Below are positions 1 to 8,978 of a stretch of DNA of 64,000 nt, one piece after another. Numbering within the stretch: the first letter of the stretch is position 1; every line of letters starts with the position of its first letter. The notes beneath the pieces are model-generated. The model did no database searches, was not told the origin of the DNA, and saw nothing but the letters and a program-made list of their open reading frames with translations. The DNA is taken from positions 1,752,306 through 1,816,305 of the forward strand of contig NZ_AP024882.1 of NCBI RefSeq assembly GCF_024347675.1, read 5' to 3'. The stretch is from Vibrio ishigakensis (GTDB lineage Bacteria > Pseudomonadota > Gammaproteobacteria > Enterobacterales > Vibrionaceae). Both the position numbers and the translations under genes were made by a program.

Positions 1-1147
1 AGATAAGCGCCATAGTGTCATCATCTTGTGCGTCACGGTGACGTAGGATACCTAGACCACCCTTCTCGCCTTTAGGGCCATCAGTGATGTATAGGCTGCC
101 CCAGTTAAATGGCTTGATTTCATCAGCCGCTTCAACTGCGTTAGATAGAGTTAAACCTGAGCTGTGAACCCAAACGTTTTGTTGGTGGTTAGCCATCGCA
201 AGTAGTGTCTCAGCTTGCTCGTAGCGGTGGAAACATACAGATGTTGCCATCACAACGCCTTCATCATTGATAGAGATAGTCTTAGATGAATCGTTACAAG
301 CTGGTAGAGAGCCGTCTGGGAATGCAGTCTTGAATACAGCGTAAGAAGTGGTCTTGATCACTGAGTCGTTGAACTCATAGATGCCGATCTCTGGTTGACG
401 ACGCTCAATCGCTTCTGCGAACAGGTAGATTGGACGTAGAGAGAAACGGTGGTAGTAAGGACCTTCCATGTAGTAGCCGTCTGGAGAGAACAGTTGGTCT
501 AGCTGAGCTAGGAAACCACCGCTTACTTTGTCCAGTTTCAGACCGTAAAGTGCCTTATCTACAGACTCTTGATCGTTGATCGCATAGCCACAGATACCTA
601 CTGCCGCTACTGCCCACAGACCGTGGTTGTGTACGATGTCGAAGTCGTGACCGTAGGTTACTACGAACAGGTCGATCATCTGCTTGAACAGATCAGTCTC
701 GATAAGCGTCTTCTGATCATCAGAAAGCGTATGGAAAACACAAGAGTATGCGCAAGATGCGTAAAGCATCCACATGTTCTCGTTCAGCGTTTGGTGGAAG
801 ATTTTACCCGGTGGGTTGGTATCTTTACTTACGTTGCTCTCAAGAGTTGGGTACACCTTAGCGTATGCCGTTAGCATATCTACGATGTAATCACGGTACT
901 TCTGATCTTCTGTGATAAGGAAAAGACGACCAGCGATGTCCATGTGAATGTAGTTCTGCTTGTGACGGTTGTGCTCGTAACCGCCACCTTCACCGTGACC
1001 TGGAACCTCGATACCTACTTCTTGCATGTAGGCGTCAGCTTGCTTGATATCACGCGCTAGCGCTTTACCCAGCAGGCTATCCGTGCCTAGTGCTTTGCGA
1101 AGCTCAGCCGCTTCTTCGAAGTTAAGTAATAGTGGTTGATAGCTCAT
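1..1147 (-). CDS. Oligoalginate lyase, PL17-like, partial (C-terminal part outside window)
   Basis: The first 382 residues of an alginate lyase of the heparinase II/III-like fold are visible; the rest lies beyond base 1. It closely parallels the protein encoded just upstream: shared landmarks are VPGHGEGGGYEHNRHKQNY, GRLFLITEDQKY, the HNHG motif (Asn-His, as used for catalysis in PL17 enzymes) and SPDGYYMEGPYYHRFSLRP. The expected role is exolytic release of unsaturated uronate monomers from oligoalginate. There is no signal peptide, so it is probably cytoplasmic. The ATG directly abuts the TAA of the upstream lyase gene (TTTAAATG), and CAGGAGA about 8 bases earlier serves as ribosome binding site, so the pair is translationally coupled. 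Confidence 0.85.
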   Translation of the reverse strand, partial: MSYQPLLLNFEEAAELRKALGTDSLLGKALARDIKQADAYMQEVGIEVPGHGEGGGYEHNRHKQNYIHMDIAGRLFLITEDQKYRDYIVDMLTAYAKVYPTLESNVSKDTNPPGKIFHQTLNENMWMLYASCAYSCVFHTLSDDQKTLIETDLFKQMIDLFVVTYGHDFDIVHNHGLWAVAAVGICGYAINDQESVDKALYGLKLDKVSGGFLAQLDQLFSPDGYYMEGPYYHRFSLRPIYLFAEAIERRQPEIGIYEFNDSVIKTTSYAVFKTAFPDGSLPACNDSSKTISINDEGVVMATSVCFHRYEQAETLLAMANHQQNVWVHSSGLTLSNAVEAADEIKPFNWGSLYITDGPKGEKGGLGILRHRDAQDDDTMALI

Positions 1148-3304
1148 TTAAACTGTCTCCTGAGGGATAGCTTGGATTTCAACTGAATAGAAACCTGTCC
1201 AGTTGTATTTTTTATCATTGATAGTTAATTCGTTTTCAGATGTCTCGGATGCATTTGCATCGTTAGACAGTAGCAAAGTCACTCGAGATTGCTCGGTCTC
1301 GATCTCAACAGCCGATACTGCATCAGTGTGACCCTGTACTTTGATATTCTTAACCTTGCCGCGTGCATTAACTGACTGCTCGAACTCTTCATTGAAGTAG
1401 CCGTGTGTCTCTACCACAGAGGCAAACAGTGAGGTTTCGCCTTTGCTACGCAGAATAAACGCAGGCTCACTGCGAAGGTTGAAGCTAGGGTCGTTCGCGC
1501 CGGTGCGAGTAAAGATAACCTCACCATTGTCGTTCGAACTTGTACCTAGCCAGGTGTAATAGGTGTTGTTTTGTAGCCAGCTTACTAGTGCAGTTTCGTT
1601 TGCCTCACCTGCACCCACTTTCCATAGATGCTGATAGCCTGCATCGGTGCCAAGCGTTTCTAGAGTCTGATAGGTTTCATACTCGAAGTTGGTGCGGATA
1701 ATCTGACCTTGATACTGATGAGAATAATCGTATTGATGCTCGCCCTCACCCTTAACGCGGTATAGGTCAATCAGAAGCGGAGCTTCAAGCTCTTCTAGAG
1801 AAAGCAAGAACACACTGCGCTGCAGACCAAAGCCATCATAATGTTCGTTAGCAAACGCACTCATGCCTTTTAGGCTTTCATCGTTTACTTGGAAGAAGTG
1901 TGGAGTACCACTTACTGAGTCTGCGCGGTCTACATCAAAGTAGTTCTGACAAGTCTCATCGATGGTAATCGCATTGTGTGCAATGGTTTGACGCGCATAG
2001 CCTGGGTTCTCAGGCAGATAACGACCACCAAACTTAGGCTCAACGTTTACCCAGCGAGCGAAACCGTATTCACGCAACACTTCTTGACCACGGTTAAAGA
2101 AGCTAATGCCTAGGGTATCGAAGTGACCGTGACCCATGCCGTGCATGCCATAGTTCATGACGAGTTGAGTAACGTCACCGCTATCATCTTGCATACGCAC
2201 AAAACCTTGTGCGCCTTGGTCGCCATCAGGACCTTCTGCAAGCTCCATACTTGGCCAGTATGGAAGGCCGATCTCGCGCTCAGCTTGCGCTTTCTCATAA
2301 GCTTGAGAAAGCTTCAGACCACATGGGTGCATCCATACGCCATCTTGGATCTTAGCCATTCCTAGAATGTTGTCGTCTAGCTCGTAATGTGCACCATAGA
2401 TGCTCACTGCAACCTGCACGCCTGCATCGGCAATGCCCATGCTTTGAGATGCATCGTTCAGTGCTGGGAAAACGCCATTAGGGTAAGCAGTGGCAAGCAG
2501 TGCTTGAACCGTATTGCCTACAACGCCATCTTTGTAGTTGTAGATGTCTACCTCAGGCATATGGCGATGGATGATCTCAGCCAACAAAACCAAAGGACGA
2601 ATAGTAAAGCGAGAATAATATGGACCTTCTAGGTAGTAGCCAGAAGGTGCAAACAGGTTCGAAACCTGATCTAGGAAACCGCTAGTCGCATCACGGTCTT
2701 TACCGTAAACCGCCATCTCAAGATATTCTGGCTTGCCGATAGCAACTGCGCACGCACCTACTGCCGCGACAGCCCAAACACCGTGGTTGTGGATGTGGTC
2801 AAAACGGTATGCGTATTTTTCTGTGCTCATCTCAATCATAGGGATGAACACACGCTCTACGATACGGTCACGCTCTTCTTGGGTCATGGTTGAAGCAACA
2901 CAAGAGTAAGCGATGCTGGTAAACAGCAACCAGCCGTGCTCGTTTAGAATTTGGTGGAATAGACGACCAGTAGGGTTAGTGTTCTTTTGAACTTGGTAGT
3001 CTAGGGTTAGGTACTTGTCTGCGTACCAGTTTAGTAGGTCTTTAACAAAGGTTGCGTACTTCTCTTCCTGAGTAATAAGGAAAAGACGACCAGCAATATT
3101 CATATAGGTGTAGTTTTGCTTGTGGCGGTTGTGTTCGTAACCACCTGCTTCGCCGTGTCCTGGAACATCAAGGCCAAGTGCCATATAAGCATCTACTTCA
3201 GCGATGTGTTTTGCGATGGACTTACCCATCAGTGTTGGACGGCCTACTTCTTTACGAAGTTGCTCGATTTCTTCTTGAGAAAGCAAAATCGGTTGTGGAG
3301 TCAT
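1148..3304 (-). CDS. Oligoalginate lyase, PL17-like (heparinase II/III fold)
   Basis: A full-length 718-residue protein, the usual size for PL17 oligoalginate lyases. The N-terminal alpha-helical toroid covers roughly residues 1-360 and carries VPGHGEAGGYEHNRHKQNY (47-65), the catalytic-type Asn-His pair at 173-174 in HNHG, and YYLEGPYYSRF (223-233) with the candidate catalytic Tyr. The C-terminal heparinase-like beta domain follows (YGMHGMGHGHFDTLGISFFN). It should cut unsaturated monomers from alginate oligomers inside the cell. The start is supported by AAGGTGA 8 bases upstream. It is first in a leftward operon with a paralogous lyase. A half-conserved copy of the cluster operator lies about 110 bp upstream. 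Family call firm; substrate preference (mannuronate or guluronate) not readable. Confidence 0.88.
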   Translation of the reverse strand: MTPQPILLSQEEIEQLRKEVGRPTLMGKSIAKHIAEVDAYMALGLDVPGHGEAGGYEHNRHKQNYTYMNIAGRLFLITQEEKYATFVKDLLNWYADKYLTLDYQVQKNTNPTGRLFHQILNEHGWLLFTSIAYSCVASTMTQEERDRIVERVFIPMIEMSTEKYAYRFDHIHNHGVWAVAAVGACAVAIGKPEYLEMAVYGKDRDATSGFLDQVSNLFAPSGYYLEGPYYSRFTIRPLVLLAEIIHRHMPEVDIYNYKDGVVGNTVQALLATAYPNGVFPALNDASQSMGIADAGVQVAVSIYGAHYELDDNILGMAKIQDGVWMHPCGLKLSQAYEKAQAEREIGLPYWPSMELAEGPDGDQGAQGFVRMQDDSGDVTQLVMNYGMHGMGHGHFDTLGISFFNRGQEVLREYGFARWVNVEPKFGGRYLPENPGYARQTIAHNAITIDETCQNYFDVDRADSVSGTPHFFQVNDESLKGMSAFANEHYDGFGLQRSVFLLSLEELEAPLLIDLYRVKGEGEHQYDYSHQYQGQIIRTNFEYETYQTLETLGTDAGYQHLWKVGAGEANETALVSWLQNNTYYTWLGTSSNDNGEVIFTRTGANDPSFNLRSEPAFILRSKGETSLFASVVETHGYFNEEFEQSVNARGKVKNIKVQGHTDAVSAVEIETEQSRVTLLLSNDANASETSENELTINDKKYNWTGFYSVEIQAIPQETV

Positions 3305-3562
3305 CTCGTTTCACCTTTTGTGCACGAATTTTTAATTTTATGAGCTCTTTAGCCAACGACTTCTGTGTAATTTGAAAAACAGAGGCCTTTGAGGGCTTTT
3401 TGTGGCTATAAAGTAATACAATACGAGAAATTATCCTATACTTAGGTGGCAAAATAATGAGAAAAATCACAGTTCCTTGCATATTTTCTCAGTCGCTAAA
3501 CTTAAGAAATCAGTAGAATAGTTCTCTAACTCCTTGATTATACAAACAAGGACTTAGGGACA

Positions 3563-3578
3563 ATTGACCTAGGTCACA
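3563..3578. promoter_or_regulatory. CRP-like site upstream of kdgF
   Basis: ATTGA-CCTAGG-TCACA: the right half matches the CRP consensus TGTGA-N6-TCACA fully and the left half 3 of 5. It lies next to the alginate operator. Comparable sites precede the symporter and the PL15 lyase gene, which fits catabolite control of alginate use. Confidence 0.45.
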
Positions 3579-3591
3579 CATCTATAAACTT

Positions 3592-3604
3592 ATTGTATGA
3601 CAAT
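3592..3604. promoter_or_regulatory. Alginate-regulon operator, copy upstream of kdgF
   Basis: ATTGTATGACAAT differs by one base from the perfect palindrome ATTGTAnTACAAT found at 5890-5902 and 12151-12163. The form resembles operators of FCD-type GntR regulators. The regulator gene is not in the window, so its identity is inference. Confidence 0.6.
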
Positions 3605-3674
3605 TAGGATTAATCCATTATGATAAAAAGTAGATAAAGTTTCTTTAATTCGCCCCGTAATCGAGGACAAGACT

Positions 3675-4010
3675 ATGAACCCATTCTTCATTGCAGACGA
3701 TCAACCTTGGGAAGACCTAGGAGATGGAATCTCTCGAAAGATTGTTGGTTATACCGACGACCTAATGGCAGTGCATGTTCGATTTGAAAAAGGTGCTGTC
3801 GGCGCAGTTCACAGCCACGAAATTCATGACCAGATCGGTTACGTAGTGTGCGGTAGCTTCGAAGCTGAAATCGAAGGTGAAAAGAAGGTTCTTAAGGCAG
3901 GAGATGCTTACATTGCACCCAAACACTTCAAACATGGTGCGGTTGCCCTAGAAGAAGGCAGTGTTCTACTTGACTGCTTCTCTCCGGCAAGAGAAGATTT
4001 CCTCAAATAA
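3675..4010 (+). CDS. kdgF: KdgF, cupin protein acting on unsaturated uronates
   Basis: A 111-residue single-domain cupin. The metal ligands expected for KdgF are visible: His46 and His48 in HSHEIHDQ, Gln53, and His87 in PKHFKHG; the C-terminal CFSPAREDF segment is also typical. KdgF speeds conversion of 4,5-unsaturated uronate monomers from pectin or alginate lyases into the linear keto form, a step shared by both pathways. A GAGG ribosome binding site precedes the ATG. It is first of three genes, 30 bp before kdgK, directly across from the lyase operon, which fits use of the lyase products. Length and motifs are normal for the family. Confidence 0.9.
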   Translation: MNPFFIADDQPWEDLGDGISRKIVGYTDDLMAVHVRFEKGAVGAVHSHEIHDQIGYVVCGSFEAEIEGEKKVLKAGDAYIAPKHFKHGAVALEEGSVLLDCFSPAREDFLK

Positions 4011-4040
4011 TTATTCAGCCCCCAGACTTTTGGTACAAAA

Positions 4041-4964
4041 ATGACATCATTAAACATCGCTATCATCGGCGAATGCATGGTAGAACTTCAGCAAAAAGGT
4101 GAACTTCTAAAGCAAGCATTCGGTGGCGACACTCTAAACACTGCTCTTTACCTATCTCGTCTTACACATAGCCATGGCATCAAAACTAGCTATGTAACTG
4201 CACTGGGCCAAGACCCATTCAGCGCAGACATGCTGTCTAAGTGGCAAGCAGAGAACATCGACACTGACCTAATCGCGCGTCTTTCTGACAAGCAACCTGG
4301 CCTTTACTACATCGAAACTGACAGCACTGGCGAGCGTAGCTTCCATTACTGGCGTAACGATGCAGCAGCTAAGTTCATGTTCGACCAAGCTGACTCTGCA
4401 AAACTTATCGAAACTCTAAGCGGCTATGATGCTATCTACCTAAGCGGCATCACTCTAGCAATCCTGACTGAAAACGGCCGTAACGAGCTATTCAACTTCC
4501 TAGAGAAGTTTGAAGGTAAAGTATTCTTCGACAACAACTACCGTCCAAAACTATGGGCAAGCCAAGAAGAAGCTCAGAAGTGGTATCTGAAGATGCTTGC
4601 GCACACTGATACTGCCCTACTGACCTTTGATGACGAGCAAGACCTATACGGTGACGAGCACGTTGAGCAATGCATCGAACGTACTCAAGGCGCTGGCGTT
4701 AAAGAGCTTGTGATCAAGCGCGGCGGCAAAGAGTGCCTAGTTGTTGAAGGCGAAAGCGCAAACTACGTTTCTGCAAACGTAATCGACAACGTAGTTGATA
4801 CAACTGCAGCGGGCGACTCATTCAGCGCTGGTTTCCTAGCGAAACGTCTATGCGGTGGCACAGCACAAGAAGCAGCGGCAGCGGGTCACGCGGTAGCAGG
4901 TACTGTAATCCAGTATCCTGGTGCTATCATCCCAGCTGAAGCAATGCCTGAACTGTCTCTATAA
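4041..4964 (+). CDS. kdgK: 2-keto-3-deoxygluconate kinase
   Basis: A 307-residue PfkB-family sugar kinase. It starts with the N-terminal GECMVEL and QAFGGDTLNTA sugar-binding motifs, and the C-terminal signature DTTAAGDSFSAGF (near residues 254-266) contains the catalytic base Asp and the anion hole GAGD-type loop, here AAGD. It phosphorylates 2-keto-3-deoxygluconate to KDPG. It lies between kdgF and eda, so the three genes cover successive or adjacent steps of uronate use. No clear Shine-Dalgarno sequence is visible before the ATG, so translation may depend on that of kdgF. The codon use matches its neighbours. Function is well supported by motif and context. Confidence 0.92.
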   Translation: MTSLNIAIIGECMVELQQKGELLKQAFGGDTLNTALYLSRLTHSHGIKTSYVTALGQDPFSADMLSKWQAENIDTDLIARLSDKQPGLYYIETDSTGERSFHYWRNDAAAKFMFDQADSAKLIETLSGYDAIYLSGITLAILTENGRNELFNFLEKFEGKVFFDNNYRPKLWASQEEAQKWYLKMLAHTDTALLTFDDEQDLYGDEHVEQCIERTQGAGVKELVIKRGGKECLVVEGESANYVSANVIDNVVDTTAAGDSFSAGFLAKRLCGGTAQEAAAAGHAVAGTVIQYPGAIIPAEAMPELSL

Positions 4965-5005
4965 TTCTGAAGTTTCAGAATCACACATTATTTAATGGAA
5001 ATATC

Positions 5006-5629
5006 ATGACAACTCTAAACGATAAACTAGCTAGCCTAAAAGTTATCCCAGTAATCGCTATCAACCGTGTTGAAGATGCAATTCCTCTAGGCCGTGCTCT
5101 AGTTGAAAACGGCATGCCATGTGCTGAAATCACTCTACGTACTGAGTGTGCAATCGAAGCTATCCGCGTTATGCGTAAAGAATTCCCAGACATGCTAATC
5201 GGTTCTGGTACTGTTCTAACTAACGAGCAAGTTGATGCTTCTATCGACGCTGGCGTTGACTTCATCGTAAGCCCAGGCTTCAACCCACGTACGGTTCAGT
5301 ACTGCCTAGACAAAGGCGTTGCTATCGTACCTGGCGTTAACAACCCAAGCCTAGTTGAGCAAGCAATGGAAATGGGTCTACGTACTCTTAAATTCTTCCC
5401 AGCTGAGCCTTCAGGTGGTGTTCCAATGCTCAAAGCTCTAACTGCAGTTTACCCAGTAAACTTCATGCCTACTGGCGGTGTTAGCCTTAAGAACGTTGAC
5501 GAGTACCTAAACATCCCAGCAGTTCTTGCTTGTGGTGGTACTTGGATGGTTCCAACTAAGCTAATGGACGAAGGTAAGTGGGACGAGCTAGGTGCACTAG
5601 TACGTGACGCGGTAAACCACGTTGCTTAA
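5006..5629 (+). CDS. eda: KDPG/KHG aldolase
   Basis: A 207-residue class I aldolase of the Eda family. The Schiff-base lysine is Lys129 in TLKFFPAE, with Glu41 in AEITLRT and the phosphate-binding FMPTGGV segment also present. It splits KDPG to pyruvate and glyceraldehyde-3-phosphate, the last step of the pathway begun by the lyases in this cluster. It follows kdgK by 41 bp with GGAA before the ATG, and a strong terminator comes right after it, so kdgF-kdgK-eda is probably one transcript. Length is normal for the family. Confidence 0.93.
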   Translation: MTTLNDKLASLKVIPVIAINRVEDAIPLGRALVENGMPCAEITLRTECAIEAIRVMRKEFPDMLIGSGTVLTNEQVDASIDAGVDFIVSPGFNPRTVQYCLDKGVAIVPGVNNPSLVEQAMEMGLRTLKFFPAEPSGGVPMLKALTAVYPVNFMPTGGVSLKNVDEYLNIPAVLACGGTWMVPTKLMDEGKWDELGALVRDAVNHVA

Positions 5630-5651
5630 TTAGCAAACACCCTCTTTTTGA

Positions 5652-5678
5652 AAAGCGAGCATCATGCTCGCTTTTTTT
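5652..5678 (+). terminator. Intrinsic terminator after eda
   Basis: Inverted repeat AGCGAGCAT/ATGCTCGCT with a short loop followed by a run of seven T. It closes the kdgF-kdgK-eda transcript. Confidence 0.85.
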
Positions 5679-5863
5679 ATATCTATACTCTGTAACACCC
5701 TGTTACACCCATACACACTTGAGATCATTTATATTTTTGTATGACCATAAATATTTCAAATATGGGATATAAAAGACCACTTCGTGGGGATTTTCTAATT
5801 TTTATATATGTAAGTTATTGATAAATAAAGAAAAATACCAACAAATAACCAGTTGCACTTGAA

Positions 5864-5879
5864 TGTGCGCTAGATCACT
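5864..5879. promoter_or_regulatory. CRP-like site upstream of the symporter gene
   Basis: TGTGC-GCTAGA-TCACT matches 4 of 5 bases in each half of the CRP core. It lies 10 bp before a perfect alginate operator, the same arrangement as upstream of kdgF. Confidence 0.5.
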
Positions 5880-5889
5880 AAAAATGCAT

Positions 5890-5902
5890 ATTGTAGTACA
5901 AT
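5890..5902. promoter_or_regulatory. Alginate-regulon operator, copy upstream of the symporter
   Basis: ATTGTAGTACAAT is a perfect 13 bp palindrome around a central base, 62 bp before the ATG of the symporter gene. The same arms recur at 12151-12163. Confidence 0.7.
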
Positions 5903-5964
5903 TAAATCGAGAAACAGGCTAATCTTGGTCTCAGTATTTAGTTAAAACATTTAAGGCTGAAAAG

Positions 5965-7719
5965 ATGACTATCGATACTTTTGTTGTTCTCGCCTACTTC
6001 TTCTTCTTAATGGCCATTGGCTGGATGTTCAGGAAGTTTACGACATCAACCAGTGACTATTTCCGAGGTGGCGGCAAAATGCTGTGGTGGATGGTGGGTG
6101 CTACCGCCTTCATGACACAGTTTTCAGCATGGACGTTTACAGGTGCCGCAGGACGCGCATTCAGCGACGGTTTCGTCGTTGTAATCCTATTCTTAGCTAA
6201 CGCATTCGGTTACTTCCTTAACTACCTATATTTCGCTCCGAAATTCCGTCAGTTACGTGTTGTTACCGCTATCGAAGCAATTCGTCAGCGTTTTGGTAAG
6301 ACTTCAGAGCAATTCTTCACATGGGCAGGTATGCCTGACAGCTTGATCTCAGCTGGTGTATGGCTAAACGGTCTAGCAATCTTCGTTGCTGCTGTATTCC
6401 ATATCCCAATGGAGTGGACCATTGTTGTAACTGGTCTAGTTCTAATGCTGATGGCTGTAACAGGTGGTTCTTGGGCGGTTGTAGCTTCTGACTTCATGCA
6501 GATGCTAGTTATCATGGCCGTTACCATTACCTGTGCAATCGCGGCTTACTTCAACGGCGGTGGTCTAGGAAACATTGTTGACAATTTCCAAGGCGACTTC
6601 ATGTTGGGTAACAACCTGAACTACGTAAGTATCTTCATCCTTTGGGTAGTATTCATCTTCGTTAAGCAGTTTGGTGTAATGAACAACAGCATCAACGCTT
6701 ACCGTTACCTATGTGCTAAGGATTCAGAGAACGCTCGTAAGGCAGCAGGCCTAGCTTGTATCCTAATGATCGTTGGTCCTCTAATCTGGTTCCTACCACC
6801 TTGGTACATGGCTGCATTCCAACCTGACTTCGCGGCACAGTACGCAGAGATGGGTAGCAAAGCAGGTGACGCAGCATACCTAGCATTCGTACAGAACGTA
6901 ATGCCAGCAGGTATGGTTGGTCTACTGATGTCTGCAATGTTCGCGGCGACTATGTCTTCAATGGACTCTGGTCTAAACCGTAACGCTGGTATCTTCGTGA
7001 TGAACTTCTACAGCCCTATCCTACGTCCACAAGCGGGCCAGAAAGAGCTAGTAGCAGTAAGTAAAGTAACAACTGTTATCATGGGCTTCATCATCATCGG
7101 TATCGGTCTGTTCATCAACTCACTGAAGCACCTAAGCCTATTCGACATCGTACTAAACATCGGTGCACTTATCGGCTTCCCAATGCTAATCCCTATCCTA
7201 CTAGGTATGTGGATTCGCAAGACTCCAGACTGGGCTGGTTGGGCGACTCTAATCGTTGGTGGTATTGTTTCTTATGTATTCGGTATCGCACTAACTGCAG
7301 ACGACATCCAGAACGTATTCGGTCTAGAGCATGCACTTACTGCACGTGAGTGGGCTGACCTTAAAGTTGGCTTGAGCCTAGCAGCACACGTAGTGTTCAC
7401 AGGTGGCTTCTTCATCGCAACGACGCTTCTATACAAAGGTCTATCACCTGAGCGTGAAGCAGAAGTTGAACAGCTATTCACTAACTGGAACACTCCAGTA
7501 GTAGCTGAAGGCGAAGAGCAGCAGAACCTAGACACAGCTCAGCGTTCAATGCTTGGTAAGCTAATCAGCACAGCAGGCTTCGGTATCCTAGCTATGGCTC
7601 TGATTCCAAACGAACCTACTGGTCGTCTACTGTTCCTACTATGTGGTTCAATTGTACTAACAGTTGGTATCCTACTAGTGAACGCATCTAAAACAGGTGC
7701 AAAACCAGCGGCTTCTTAA
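5965..7719 (+). CDS. Sodium:solute symporter (SSS family), probable uronate/oligoalginate importer
   Basis: A 584-residue, very hydrophobic protein with about 14 membrane segments. SSS-family signatures include SDYFRGGGKMLWWMVGATAF (about 30-49), the TQFSAWTFTGAAG segment and the AATMSSMDSGLNRNAGI stretch that contributes to the sodium site. It should couple inward sodium flow to solute uptake across the inner membrane. Placement within the alginate cluster and the shared operator and CRP-like sites upstream suggest alginate monomers or short oligomers as substrate, as for the related transporters of V. splendidus. AAGG lies about 11 bases before the ATG, and a terminator follows directly. 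Confidence 0.85.
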   Translation: MTIDTFVVLAYFFFLMAIGWMFRKFTTSTSDYFRGGGKMLWWMVGATAFMTQFSAWTFTGAAGRAFSDGFVVVILFLANAFGYFLNYLYFAPKFRQLRVVTAIEAIRQRFGKTSEQFFTWAGMPDSLISAGVWLNGLAIFVAAVFHIPMEWTIVVTGLVLMLMAVTGGSWAVVASDFMQMLVIMAVTITCAIAAYFNGGGLGNIVDNFQGDFMLGNNLNYVSIFILWVVFIFVKQFGVMNNSINAYRYLCAKDSENARKAAGLACILMIVGPLIWFLPPWYMAAFQPDFAAQYAEMGSKAGDAAYLAFVQNVMPAGMVGLLMSAMFAATMSSMDSGLNRNAGIFVMNFYSPILRPQAGQKELVAVSKVTTVIMGFIIIGIGLFINSLKHLSLFDIVLNIGALIGFPMLIPILLGMWIRKTPDWAGWATLIVGGIVSYVFGIALTADDIQNVFGLEHALTAREWADLKVGLSLAAHVVFTGGFFIATTLLYKGLSPEREAEVEQLFTNWNTPVVAEGEEQQNLDTAQRSMLGKLISTAGFGILAMALIPNEPTGRLLFLLCGSIVLTVGILLVNASKTGAKPAAS

Positions 7720-7745
7720 GCTAGCTAGTTAAACCCCAAATTGAA

Positions 7746-7773
7746 AACTCCAGCCTAGGCTGGAGTTTTTTTA
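7746..7773 (+). terminator. Intrinsic terminator after the symporter
   Basis: AACTCCAGCC/GGCTGGAGTT inverted repeat with TA between the arms and a seven-T run. Confidence 0.85.
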
Positions 7774-7779
7774 TGTCTG

Positions 7780-7941
7780 TTATCCAAGGCCAATGGCTAC
7801 AAGAGGGATAATAATGACTAGGAGAATAAGGAAGGCGAATCCACCGAAGAAACCTATCAGGAACTGATAAAAGAGCCAGCACACTGATAATAGGCCCTTC
7901 CAACATAAGATCAAAATGACGATCAATACTAACCATTCCAT
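7780..7941 (-). CDS. Small hydrophobic membrane protein (53 aa)
   Basis: A short open frame starting MEWLVLIVILILCWKGLLSV and ending PLVAIGLG, with two predicted membrane spans separated by a short loop containing Cys-Trp. A purine-rich GGGGGTAGGG stretch precedes the ATG. It sits between the symporter terminator and the LysR gene on the opposite strand from the symporter. I do not recognise the family. The hydrophobic, well-punctuated composition argues for a real gene, but at this length chance is possible. Confidence 0.5.
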   Translation of the reverse strand: MEWLVLIVILILCWKGLLSVCWLFYQFLIGFFGGFAFLILLVIIIPLVAIGLG

Positions 7942-8022
7942 GCCCTACCCCCACTTATGTAAAAAGCGTGAGTCTAGATCTCTAATTAGTTTTCAAACAA
8001 TGCTTTTAGCCTATACCTGTTA

Positions 8023-8904
8023 TTACTGATTAAACTTGTCAAAGCAGCGCTCGATCATCTCTATGACCACCTCTTGTGCCCGAGACTTCTGGGTTCTATG
8101 CCTATAGCCCAAGTAGGTTTCTCTCTGACCAAAGTCATAATCTGTTAGCCACTCCACCAGCTCACCACTTTTTAGTGAATCGTCGACAAAGTAGTTTGGT
8201 ACAAATGCAAAACCGACGCCTTTACAGGCCATCTCAGCCACTGCATCGGGCTCTGAAAGAGATAGCTTAGGATAAAGGTTAATGCTCTCGAGCGCCCTAG
8301 AGTGCCTGTCATAGCCAGTAATGCGCTGTTGTTGTAGGTGCCCAATAAATGGCAGTTCTTTCAAATCTTGTAACTTGAGAGGAACTGGCTTGAGCTGAGT
8401 ATTTGCGACCACTTGCATGTCGATTGAAACGAGACGCTTAACCACAAGATTACTGTCAGGAAGCTCTCCCGCCAGTATCGCGAGATCGGCATCTGGATGA
8501 AAACTAGTCGTGTCTCGGGAAGGGATAAACTTGAGTTTGAGATTTGGATACTTAAGTAGCAGCTCTTCTACGCCAGACTTGAGGAAGTAGTCGTATACGA
8601 AATCGGTACAGTCAATGGAGACCTTACCGGTGACCTCATTGAGGTCACTATCAAGGGTGTCTAATTCTGAATATAGAGACGTAAAGTGAGGAGAGAGTCG
8701 CTGATAGTAGTGCAGTCCAGTGTTAGTGGGCTTGAGGGCCGTTTTAGAGCGAACGAACAAAGGAGAGCTTACGCTCTCCTCTAGGTTGGCAATTCGGCGA
8801 CTGACGGTCGATAGGGGGATCTCTAGCTCTTCACTAGCCGCCTTCATACTCCCAAGCCTGACGACCTGACAGAAGATATAAAAGTCATCCAAATTGCGCG
8901 CCAT
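8023..8904 (-). CDS. LysR-family transcriptional regulator
   Basis: A 293-residue LysR-type regulator. The N-terminal winged helix is clear: LDDFYIFCQVVRLGSMKAAS, then ELEIPLSTVSRRIANLEE (about 5-42). The rest is a periplasmic-binding-like effector domain from about residue 90. It lies inside the alginate cluster and reads toward the symporter terminator. Nothing in the sequence shows its target. The ATTGTAnTACAAT operators are not typical T-N11-A LysR sites, so it is probably not their regulator. Confidence 0.85.
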   Translation of the reverse strand: MARNLDDFYIFCQVVRLGSMKAASEELEIPLSTVSRRIANLEESVSSPLFVRSKTALKPTNTGLHYYQRLSPHFTSLYSELDTLDSDLNEVTGKVSIDCTDFVYDYFLKSGVEELLLKYPNLKLKFIPSRDTTSFHPDADLAILAGELPDSNLVVKRLVSIDMQVVANTQLKPVPLKLQDLKELPFIGHLQQQRITGYDRHSRALESINLYPKLSLSEPDAVAEMACKGVGFAFVPNYFVDDSLKSGELVEWLTDYDFGQRETYLGYRHRTQKSRAQEVVIEMIERCFDKFNQ

Positions 8905-8978
8905 CTGTTCACCTTAAACCTGTAACCTTCTGATATTTAAGATACATTACCAGGCTTAAAGGCGCGACTATTTATGAA

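Larger units (their letters stand above)
3305..3674. promoter_or_regulatory. Divergent control region between the lyase operon and kdgF-kdgK-eda
   Basis: This 370 bp AT-rich region holds no gene. It contains a perfect half plus degenerate half of the cluster palindrome at 3410-3422 (GTAATACAAT), a CRP-like site at 3563-3578 (ATTGA-N6-TCACA), and a nearly perfect cluster palindrome at 3592-3604. Both flanking units belong to alginate catabolism, so shared control is likely. Inference from motifs only. Confidence 0.6.
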
